A DNA stretch of 5,097 nucleotides from positions 1 to 5,097 of the forward strand of contig JAESQH010000257.1 in the NCBI GenBank assembly GCA_016765235.1. The letters run 5' to 3'. The notes beneath the pieces were generated by a model that was not told the origin of the DNA, ran no database searches, and saw only the letters and a program-made list of their open reading frames with translations. This DNA comes from Paracoccaceae bacterium. Lineage in GTDB: Bacteria; Pseudomonadota; Alphaproteobacteria; Rhodobacterales; Rhodobacteraceae. A program made the translations under genes and the position numbers. Below, piece by piece: positions 1-4,758 of the stretch. Numbering within the stretch: position 1 is the first letter of the stretch; every line of letters starts with the position of its first letter.

Positions 1-622
1 GATTGTCGGAGACCGACTGGATGAAACAGGCGTGTGGCTGCGGATGTTCATAAGCACTGGCGGATTTCACCAGCTTGCCGGATTTGTAATCAACATAGTG
101 ATGCCCCTGCCCCGGACCATCGATTCCGTAAGCCCAATGCAGGCCAGTGTTGAACCATTGCGGGGAATTCGGCGCGGCCATTTGGCTCGCCATCATAAAG
201 CGCATCTCGTCGTAATAGGTCTTGGCGTCAGCTTCCGTGGTGAACATACCACCTTTCCAGCCCCAGTAGCACCACGTGCCCACAAGACGATCAAACACCT
301 GCGTTGCGGTCGTCTCGCCAATGTAACGTGCATTTTCCGGCAACTTCGCCAGTGCGGCCTCATCCGGTACGGACGGGCGCAAGAATTCAGGGATACCCTT
401 TTCCTTAACCTTCTTAACGGCGGCCGGTACACCAGCCTTGCGGAAATACTTTTGGGCAATCACATCGGAAGCAACCTGGCTCCAACCCACAGGAATTTCC
501 ATGTTATCCAGCGCGAACACGATGGAGCCGTCGGGATTTCTGATCTCCGAAGCTGTCATCTTGAATTCGATTTCGCCGTAGGCACCTGTTTTTACTTTTG
601 TAAACTTCCGCTCGATTTTCAT
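1..622 (-). CDS. nrdJ: Adenosylcobalamin-dependent (class II) ribonucleotide reductase, N-terminal part
   Basis: This is the first 207 codons of a gene that leaves the window at base 1, so it has no stop here. The family reduces ribonucleotides to deoxyribonucleotides in the cytoplasm using a cobalamin-generated thiyl radical. Visible in the translation are an N-terminal stretch typical of alphaproteobacterial NrdJ (SEIRNPDGS at about residues 25-33, WSQVASDV at 47-54, QKYFRKAGVP at 57-66), then AAPNSPQWFNTGLHWAYG at about 149-166 and EHPQPHACFIQS at 192-203. By family knowledge Cys199 in the ACFI motif should be one of the redox-active cysteines of the active site. The full protein in alphaproteobacteria is usually well over 1000 residues, so most of it, including the radical-site cysteine and C-terminal cysteines, lies outside. 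The ATG at 622 is chosen because GAGGG lies 5 bases upstream and the N-terminus fits the family. An NrdR-box-like palindrome lies upstream at 757-772. Identification rests on recall of the family, but several long motifs agree. Confidence 0.95.
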   Translation of the reverse strand, partial: MKIERKFTKVKTGAYGEIEFKMTASEIRNPDGSIVFALDNMEIPVGWSQVASDVIAQKYFRKAGVPAAVKKVKEKGIPEFLRPSVPDEAALAKLPENARYIGETTATQVFDRLVGTWCYWGWKGGMFTTEADAKTYYDEMRFMMASQMAAPNSPQWFNTGLHWAYGIDGPGQGHHYVDYKSGKLVKSASAYEHPQPHACFIQSVSDN

Positions 623-627
623 GTTTG

Positions 628-632
628 CCCTC
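628..632 (-). promoter_or_regulatory. Ribosome binding site of nrdJ
   Basis: The minus strand reads GAGGG, then CAAAC, then the ATG at 622-620. The five-base spacing supports that start codon. Confidence 0.75.
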
Positions 633-642
633 GTATTAACGC

Positions 643-665
643 GACCTCGATTTATTCAAGAGGTC
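643..665 (-). other. Small stem-loop in the nrdJ leader
   Basis: GACCTC and GAGGTC form a perfect 6-bp stem around an 11-base AT-rich loop, ending about 10 bases upstream of the nrdJ ribosome binding site. There is no T-tract after it, so it does not look like an intrinsic terminator. It could affect mRNA stability or access to the ribosome binding site, or be chance. I see no cobalamin riboswitch consensus in the leader. Confidence 0.35.
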
Positions 666-756
666 TTTGATTTTATATTCGCCACAATCGAACCCGTCTA
701 AGCACGCTAAGTCTGCGATGAAGCAACCTTTGCTGGATTTTCCTAATCCGGCCGAC

Positions 757-772
757 ACACTACATATTGTGG
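757..772. promoter_or_regulatory. NrdR-box-like palindrome upstream of nrdJ
   Basis: The 16 bases ACACTACATATTGTGG match 14 of 16 positions of the known NrdR box consensus ACACWATATATWGTGT. NrdR is the zinc-finger/ATP-cone repressor that controls ribonucleotide reductase genes in most bacteria, and the next gene in the minus direction is nrdJ, starting 135 bases away. NrdR boxes usually occur in pairs about 31 bases apart. At exactly +31 (788-803) there is a much weaker match of about 8 of 16, with an intact GTGT end. The site itself is seen in the sequence; its use by NrdR is inferred from similarity and position. Confidence 0.6.
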
Positions 773-1302
773 TTGATATACCTATGACATCTAATTGGGG
801 TGTTTTTCACGCTACCGTCAACGCATTTATTTTTATTTTTAGTAGAAAAAATTGTTGACTAATTTCTACGGCAGCTATGGCAGGGGAGTCGCGCAATCGA
901 AGAAATATTATTGAAAAATATTGGGCGGGTACATGCGAAGACTCTGATATAAATAATACCAAGTCATTTCAATTGTTTTAGCTTTGTATTTGTTCCGAAG
1001 GGTTAAGGTATACCATTGTTTACATTCAGCAGAATCACGGCACTGCGTATAATAAGGACCATTCGCAAATATATTTCGATGAAAAAACAGGCCGTTCCCA
1101 GTTTTTCCAAAATTTCTATTCAAAACCCTGAGTCGACTTGGATTGCATTCCCGGAATTGTGAAAGATATTTCATCATGAAGGTTGGATTCGAAACGATAC
1201 AATAAAGCTGTTGGATTAGGCAAACACTCGGCCTTGCGTTATATTACTTCCGCGAACTTCAAATGCGGTTCGCTCAAATACCAATTTCAACCAACGCTAA
1301 GC

Positions 1303-1308
1303 AGGAGA
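1303..1308 (+). promoter_or_regulatory. Ribosome binding site that sets the start of the small secreted protein
   Basis: AGGAGA is followed by six bases and then ATG at 1315. This strong site favours the internal ATG over an upstream ATG at 1183 in the same frame, which has no such motif and would bury the signal peptide. Confidence 0.75.
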
Positions 1309-1314
1309 GAAGCT

Positions 1315-1569
1315 ATGAAAACACCCACGAAGTTCGCAGTCGTTACCGTCTTGTTAATCGCCATCGTGGCGCCAGCCTTAGCCGCAAAAAACTGGAACTC
1401 TTCCAAGTCGAACACTTCCACAATGATCGGCAGAACATCAACGCAAGCAAAGTATTCGCATGATTTCAAATGGACTGTCGACAGTGGTAGAAAAATCTTA
1501 TCCCGAGCGGAACTCGAATTATTACTAGAACAGGTTTTCGCTGAAATTCGAGCAGATGTCCTAGGATAA
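1315..1569 (+). CDS. Small predicted secreted protein, function unknown
   Basis: I do not recognise this 84-residue protein. It begins with a textbook Sec signal peptide: a basic start (MKTPTK), a hydrophobic core at about residues 8-20, and ALA-A at about 21-24 for signal peptidase I, leaving a mature chain of about 61 residues in the periplasm or outside. The mature part has a Ser/Thr/Asn-rich, probably flexible segment (about 27-45), then DFKWTVDSGRKILSR (50-64) and an amphipathic, acidic, Leu-rich helix, AELELLLEQVFAEIRADVL (65-83). It contains no cysteine, so no lipobox or disulfide. The start is set by AGGAGA six bases upstream. It stands alone on the plus strand, with no partner gene close by and AT-rich DNA on both sides. 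The good ribosome site plus signal peptide argue for a real gene; the lack of any recognised relative limits confidence. Confidence 0.65.
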   Translation: MKTPTKFAVVTVLLIAIVAPALAAKNWNSSKSNTSTMIGRTSTQAKYSHDFKWTVDSGRKILSRAELELLLEQVFAEIRADVLG

Positions 1570-1584
1570 CGGCCATATTCCAAT

Positions 1585-1686
1585 ATTTGTGGAGTTGATC
1601 GAGTTCTAACACAGACATAGTTCATCTGGCTATTTAGTCTGCAAAAAAATGTATGCCTTGGTCGCGCCAACATCAACTCCCCAAAT
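1585..1686. repeat. Inverted repeat with 15-base arms just after the small secreted-protein gene
   Basis: The arms ATTTGTGGAGTTGAT (1585-1599) and ATCAACTCCCCAAAT (1672-1686) are complementary at 14 of 15 positions and enclose 72 bases. Inside, CAGAC plus ATAG (about 1612-1620) can pair with CTAT and GTCTG (about 1630-1641), so the whole stretch could fold as a long branched hairpin. It starts 16 bases after the stop of the upstream gene. It could be a 3' mRNA structure, a small RNA or a short miniature element. I found no target-site duplication at its edges, which argues against a recent insertion. Confidence 0.5.
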
Positions 1687-1697
1687 CCGCGCAACCG

Positions 1698-1728
1698 TTG
1701 GGTTGATTCTGTATCAAACCTAACCCAA
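1698..1728. repeat. Short imperfect hairpin
   Basis: TTGGGTT (1698-1704) is complementary to AACCCAA (1722-1728), and GAT next to the left arm can pair with ATC at 1713-1715, with a bulge on the right side around a 5-base loop. It lies downstream of both the small secreted-protein gene and, from the other side, tRNA-Pro. It may help end transcription, but no T-run follows it on either strand. Confidence 0.35.
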
Positions 1729-1918
1729 GAACATCTGCGAAAGCGAGGAGTTGACGTCGCTCAACGACGCTTTGTTCAATAATCTGACCTCTGCTCTATC
1801 AAATTTTCTAGAGTCAATCTTCCGTCTTCCATTTTCGACAGCGTTAATAAGAGTTAAGTAAAATTGTGAGTCAGAATTCACAGCAAGCTCAAACACAATG
1901 CATTCAAAAACTTTATAT

Positions 1919-1995
1919 TGGTCGGGGCGAGAAGATTCGAACTTCCGACCTACGGTACCCAAAACCGTCGCGCTACCAGGCTGCGCCACGCCCCG
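1919..1995 (-). tRNA. tRNA-Pro (anticodon UGG)
   Basis: The minus strand from 1995 folds as a complete cloverleaf. Acceptor CGGGGCG pairs with CGCCCCG, the D-arm is GCGC with GCGC, anticodon stem ACGGT pairs with ACCGT around the loop TTTGGGT (anticodon TGG), and the T-arm GGAAG with CTTCT holds the loop TTCGAAT. The discriminator is A and the CCA end is encoded, giving 77 bases with CCA. A C1-G72 acceptor end and an anticodon ending in GG fit proline. It starts 49 bases after the stop of the DUF192 gene on the same strand, and I see no strong promoter in the gap, so it may be processed from the csp-DUF192 transcript. A palindrome, TCTACAATGTAGA, lies at 2010-2022 just upstream. Confidence 0.97.
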
Positions 1996-2009
1996 ACTAA
2001 TGAGGTTCA

Positions 2010-2022
2010 TCTACAATGTAGA
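2010..2022. repeat. Small palindrome between the DUF192 gene and tRNA-Pro
   Basis: TCTACA and TGTAGA flank a single central A. It sits 15 bases before the tRNA 5' end in transcription order, where an operator or an RNA processing site would be plausible, but 13 AT-rich bases may also be chance. Confidence 0.25.
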
Positions 2023-2044
2023 ATCCCCGAAGGAAAGCGAAAAA

Positions 2045-2515
2045 TCAGTCGCAAGACCAGATAACTTCAGGGCCAGATATCGACGGGTGCCGAACTTCGG
2101 ATCCAACGGCAATTCCAAGGGTTTTGGCCAAACCGCCATTGATCTCGAACACGTATTGAATGTCGTTTCCGCCAAAAATCGTAGTTTCATCTAACGGGAT
2201 CGCATTTTCATGAACTTTCTGGACCACACCCTGCGCATCGATGAAAACCATATCCAGCGGAATCAGCGTATTACGCATCCAAAATCGCATCGGTTGCGGT
2301 TTGGGATAAACAAACAGCATGCCGGAAAATGTTCCCAGCGATTCACGATTCATCAAGCCCAATGCCCGCAACTCGGGCGAATCGACAACTTCAGTTGTAA
2401 ATCGAACAGAACTGCTATCAGAACGAATATCGAGTTGGTCGGACGCGCACATCGTCGCGGCGTTGGCCGTGGTCAGCCCAAAAAGCAATGCGACCGTTGT
2501 CAGAAAACGTAAAAT
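2045..2515 (-). CDS. DUF192 family secreted protein
   Basis: This is a DUF192 protein, a small single-domain family whose biochemical role is not settled. Family signatures are clear (counting from the ATT at 2515, 156 residues): FTTEVVDSPELRALGLMNRESL at about 39-60, GMLFVYP at 65-71, FWMRNTLIPLDMVFIDAQG at 78-96 and EINGGLAKTLGI at 123-134. The N-terminus is a signal peptide ending near ANA-A, so the product should be exported. The start is uncertain. The open frame has no ATG or GTG before the signal peptide: a TTG at 2488 would give 147 residues but cut off the basic n-region, while ATT at 2515 gives LRFLTTVALLFGLTTANA, a complete signal, with AAGGG eight bases upstream. I give the longer form. 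It begins two bases past the csp stop and is probably translationally coupled to it. Next to it on the other side is tRNA-Pro. Confidence 0.88.
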   Translation of the reverse strand: MLRFLTTVALLFGLTTANAATMCASDQLDIRSDSSSVRFTTEVVDSPELRALGLMNRESLGTFSGMLFVYPKPQPMRFWMRNTLIPLDMVFIDAQGVVQKVHENAIPLDETTIFGGNDIQYVFEINGGLAKTLGIAVGSEVRHPSISGPEVIWSCD

Positions 2516-2516
2516 A

Positions 2517-3023
2517 TCAGCTGCCCTTGTTTATCACATGGTCCCAGGATCGAACTTCGCCAGCCATTTTGCCACGAGGTCCTGCGATTATACGAACGGA
2601 AATAGCTTCCCCCGGTTGTAAATCAGACAACCCGTAGTGCCGCAGAATTTCTACGTGCAGGAAAATATCGTCATTGCTGCCAAAAATATTCGCAAACCCA
2701 AAACCCTTGGCTTTATCGAACCATTTCACCCGTGCTGGTTGAAATGGAACATCCGCTGCAACATCTGGAATGGCGGGCATATCCTCGGAATCTGTTGCCG
2801 TAACTTCAATTTCCGGCGCTTCTATTTCGTGGATAACCGACGCCTGACGGCCACGATCGGTGACTTGCACCTCGATCACGATTCGGGAGCCTTCAGCAAC
2901 CGAACTTCGTCCAAAATTTCTTAAAACATTGGCGTGCAAAAGGATGTCCCCATCTTCATCGTCACACACGACGAATCCGAAGCCCTTCGTTGCATCAAAC
3001 CACTTGACCTGCCCCTTGATCAT
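2517..3023 (-). CDS. Cold-shock protein with two cold-shock domains
   Basis: This 168-residue cytoplasmic protein should bind single-stranded RNA or DNA, as an RNA chaperone or transcription antiterminator in the CspA manner. It has two CspA-type OB folds: domain 1 at about residues 3-68, with RNP1 KGFGFV (13-18) and RNP2 ILLHA (27-31), and domain 2 at about 97-158, with RNP1 KGFGFA (106-111) and RNP2 IFLHV (120-124). Both keep the VKWFD entry motif. An acidic, Pro/Ala-containing linker (about 66-96) joins them. Single-domain CspA is about 70 residues, so this is a tandem form, as is common in alphaproteobacteria. The ATG at 3023 follows GAGAGAGAG repeats about 10 bases upstream. The leader of about 90 bases from the predicted promoter is long, as expected for cold-shock mRNAs. 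The stop nearly touches the DUF192 gene, so the two are surely cotranscribed. Confidence 0.95.
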   Translation of the reverse strand: MIKGQVKWFDATKGFGFVVCDDEDGDILLHANVLRNFGRSSVAEGSRIVIEVQVTDRGRQASVIHEIEAPEIEVTATDSEDMPAIPDVAADVPFQPARVKWFDKAKGFGFANIFGSNDDIFLHVEILRHYGLSDLQPGEAISVRIIAGPRGKMAGEVRSWDHVINKGS

Positions 3024-3120
3024 TCTACTTACATCTCTCTCTCATCATGCATCCGATTGTATACGATAACGCATAGTCCGTTTTTTAACATGCCCTACTT
3101 GAAAAACTAACAACAAATTT

Positions 3121-3149
3121 ATTATCTAGTAAACAGAAGGATAAGACAA
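3121..3149 (-). promoter_or_regulatory. Predicted sigma70-type promoter of the csp-DUF192 unit
   Basis: On the minus strand TTGTCT (3149-3144) and GATAAT (3126-3121) are separated by 17 bases, close to the TTGACA/TATAAT consensus. Transcription would start near 3114, leaving a csp leader of about 90 bases. A second, weaker pair (TTGTTA, 17 bases, TGTTAA) lies just downstream, so the exact start is uncertain. Confidence 0.55.
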
Positions 3150-3229
3150 TAGATCAAAAAAACACCTTAGTAACAGACCACCCAACACCATGGCGAGAGC
3201 TGTAATTACACACACAATCTAAACGTGCT

Positions 3230-3844
3230 TTAAGGCTGTAAACGGTCTATATTCCATGCACTTTCTACCCCGTCACGTGACCAGCGAAACCGGTCGTGTA
3301 AACGATGTTGTCCATCCGCCCAAAACTCGATTTCTGTAGGAATAATTCGATACCCGCCCCAGAACGGAGGACGATCAGGATATAGCCCTTTGGAAGCGGT
3401 AATTTTGGCCACCTCCGCCAGCAATTCTCCACGCGATCCAAGCGGTTGTGATTGCCTGGAAGCCCAAGCCCCCAGACGACTCGGCAACGAGCGAGACGCA
3501 TAATATGCGTCTGCCTTCGCCCCGGCCTCACGCTCAACCGCACCGCGCACTCTGATTTGACGGCGTAGCGATTTCCAGTGCATTACAAAAGCCGCTTTGC
3601 CGCCTTGATCAATCTCGGAAGCTTTGGCACTGCCATAATTGGTGTAAAAAACGAACGCCCCGTCCTCGATGTCCTTTAACAAAACCATCCGCGCATTGGG
3701 CATACCGTCAGCATCAACCGTCGACAGTGCAATGGCATTCGGATTATTGGGTTCACTGCCCTCGGCTTCCGTCAACCAGTTACGTGCTATCTGAAACGGG
3801 TCATCGCCTGTAAATATACCGGTTCTTTTCGAATTTTCCTGCAT
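3230..3844 (-). CDS. pdxH: Pyridoxamine 5'-phosphate oxidase (PdxH)
   Basis: This FMN enzyme oxidises pyridoxine or pyridoxamine 5'-phosphate to pyridoxal 5'-phosphate in the cytoplasm, the last step of B6 synthesis and salvage. The 204 residues cover the full family length (E. coli has 218). Family motifs run in order: ALSTVDADGMPNARMVLLK (39-57) and FYTNYGSAKASE (66-77), contributing to FMN binding; HWKSLRRQIRVRGAVE (89-104); SRSLPSRLGAWASRQSQPL (117-135); and the C-terminal signature PFWGGYRIIPTEIEFW (160-175) with RLHDRFRW (181-188), which contacts FMN and substrate. The chain ends in RLQP, close to the usual RL-P terminus. The ATG at 3844 has GAGGG four bases upstream. It is divergent from fabI, with 86 bases between the two starts, and is followed after about 80 bases by the csp promoter. 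I found no clear terminator after it. Confidence 0.97.
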   Translation of the reverse strand: MQENSKRTGIFTGDDPFQIARNWLTEAEGSEPNNPNAIALSTVDADGMPNARMVLLKDIEDGAFVFYTNYGSAKASEIDQGGKAAFVMHWKSLRRQIRVRGAVEREAGAKADAYYASRSLPSRLGAWASRQSQPLGSRGELLAEVAKITASKGLYPDRPPFWGGYRIIPTEIEFWADGQHRLHDRFRWSRDGVESAWNIDRLQP

Positions 3845-3917
3845 TACGCCCTCTATCGGTTCAACAATCTTGCTGCATGTGTTTCAATAGCTTAAACCAG
3901 CGAAATAAAACTATGAC

Positions 3918-3923
3918 AAGGGA
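3918..3923 (+). promoter_or_regulatory. Ribosome binding site that sets the fabI start
   Basis: AAGGGA stands seven bases before ATG at 3931. The earlier in-frame ATGs at 3877 and 3913 have no such motif, and the 3913 one would place this site inside the gene. Confidence 0.7.
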
Positions 3924-3930
3924 CATACCG

Positions 3931-4758
3931 ATGGGTGCAGGACTTATGCAAGGCAAGCGCGGCCTGATTATGGGCGTCGCGAACAACAAATCAATCGCAT
4001 GGGGCATCGCTCAAGCTTGCCACGAACAAGGCGCGGAGCTGGCGTTCACCTATCAGGGCGAAGCTTTGGGCAAGCGTGTTAAACCGCTGGCGGATAGTCT
4101 CGGCTCAGGCATCGTGTTGGAATGCGACGTCACGAACGACGAATCAATGGATATGGTTTTCGCGACGCTGGAAGAAAAATGGGGCAAGTTGGACTTTCTG
4201 GTTCACGCCATCGGGTTTTCCGACAAAGCGGAGCTGCGCGGGCGTTACGTTGACACGACGGCTGCTAATTTTGATCTGACCATGAACATCTCCATCTATT
4301 CGTTCACGGCCGTTGTGCAACGTGCCGAAAAGATGATGCCAGACGGTGGGTCGTGCCTGACGTTGACCTATTACGGTGCCGAAAAAGTCATGCCGCATTA
4401 TAATGTCATGGGTGTTGCCAAGGCGGGCCTTGAAGCTTCCGTCAAATATATGGCCATGGATCTAGGCCCGAAAAACATCCGCGTGAATGCGCTTTCGGCG
4501 GGGCCAATCAAAACACTGGCGGCTTCGGGCATTGGCGATTTCCGCTACATCATGAAGTGGAACGAGTTGAACTCCCCTCTTCGGCGCAATGTTACACAAA
4601 CCGAAGTCGGTAAATCGGCGATGTATCTACTGTCGGACCTATCAAGCGGCGTAACGGGCGAAAATCACCATGTGGATGCTGGTTACAACGTCGTCGGCAT
4701 GAAGGCCGAGGATGCACCGGATATCGACGTAGTACAGGGACGCAAGAAAAATGACTGA
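3931..4758 (+). CDS. fabI: Enoyl-[acyl-carrier-protein] reductase, NADH type (FabI)
   Basis: FabI performs the last reduction of each fatty acid elongation cycle, turning trans-2-enoyl-ACP into acyl-ACP with NADH, in the cytoplasm. It belongs to the short-chain dehydrogenase family. From the chosen start it has 275 residues, normal for FabI. GKRGLIMGVANNKSIAWGIA (8-27) is the dinucleotide-binding entry, LECDVTND (63-70) borders the adenine pocket, HAIGF (92-96) is the FabI strand-4 motif, and TYYGAEKVMPHYNVMGVAK (146-164) holds the catalytic set Tyr147, Tyr157 and Lys164, with the Tyr-X6-Lys spacing that separates FabI from ordinary SDR enzymes. SAGPIKTLAASGI (189-201) is the substrate loop, and these are also the regions that meet triclosan-type inhibitors in known FabI proteins. 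Longer in-frame starts at 3877 and 3913 exist but lack a ribosome site and family-like sequence. Its last eight bases overlap the gpt start. Confidence 0.97.
   Translation: MGAGLMQGKRGLIMGVANNKSIAWGIAQACHEQGAELAFTYQGEALGKRVKPLADSLGSGIVLECDVTNDESMDMVFATLEEKWGKLDFLVHAIGFSDKAELRGRYVDTTAANFDLTMNISIYSFTAVVQRAEKMMPDGGSCLTLTYYGAEKVMPHYNVMGVAKAGLEASVKYMAMDLGPKNIRVNALSAGPIKTLAASGIGDFRYIMKWNELNSPLRRNVTQTEVGKSAMYLLSDLSSGVTGENHHVDAGYNVVGMKAEDAPDIDVVQGRKKND

Larger units (their letters stand above)
623..1314. other. Long AT-rich intergenic region between nrdJ and a small secreted-protein gene
   Basis: About 690 bases lie between two divergent starts. The left part holds the nrdJ ribosome binding site, a leader hairpin, an AT-rich TATAAA (minus strand, 672-677) that could be a -10 element without a convincing -35, and the NrdR-like site. 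From about 830 to 1180 the DNA is AT-rich and holds open frames on both strands, but none has a ribosome binding site or a recognisable product. Near 1216-1245 there is a weak plus-strand promoter candidate (TTAGGC, 18 bases, TATATT) that could serve the gene at 1315; only its -10 is good. I found no RNA gene, transposase or phage-like sequence. Confidence 0.6.
1570..1918. other. Intergenic region with inverted repeats between the small gene and tRNA-Pro
   Basis: About 350 bases separate the 3' ends of two convergent units. The region carries a 15-base inverted repeat (1585-1599 with 1672-1686), an inner hairpin-like pair (CAGAC near 1612 with GTCTG near 1637) and a second hairpin at 1698-1728. 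None is followed by a T-tract in either direction, so I cannot call a standard intrinsic terminator. No open frame here has a ribosome binding site or a recognisable product. Confidence 0.55.

Noticed and set aside
32..670. Plus-strand open frame of 212 codons
   Set aside because: It is the antisense shadow of the well-supported nrdJ coding region.
623..756. Cobalamin riboswitch upstream of nrdJ
   Set aside because: I see no B12-box-like conserved core and too little structured sequence between the NrdR-like site and the gene.
667..858. Plus-strand open frame of 63 codons
   Set aside because: No ribosome binding site or recognisable product, and it runs over the NrdR-like site in the nrdJ upstream region.
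908..1177. Minus-strand open frame of 89 codons in the AT-rich region
   Set aside because: No ribosome binding site before its tandem ATGs and no recognisable domain; composition fits random AT-rich DNA.
1187..1199. GATTCGAA resembling the tRNA-Pro T-loop, considered as an attachment-site copy
   Set aside because: Only eight bases match and the neighbouring stem and acceptor sequence are absent, so it is not a duplicated tRNA end.
1183..1314. N-terminal extension of the small secreted protein from an earlier ATG
   Set aside because: No ribosome site at 1183, and the extension would put a signal peptide in the middle of the protein; the ATG at 1315 has AGGAGA at good spacing.
1720..2010. Minus-strand open frame of 96 codons
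   Set aside because: It reads through the tRNA-Pro gene; its first part is a translation of the tRNA, a well-known kind of false gene.
3150..3229. Intrinsic terminator after pdxH, suggested by a run of seven T on the minus strand near 3155-3161
   Set aside because: The bases before the T-run contain only direct repeats of GGTGTT and no GC-rich hairpin.
3877..3930. Longer fabI starts at 3877 and 3913
   Set aside because: Neither has a ribosome binding site, and the extra residues do not resemble FabI N-termini; AAGGGA at 3918 favours 3931.
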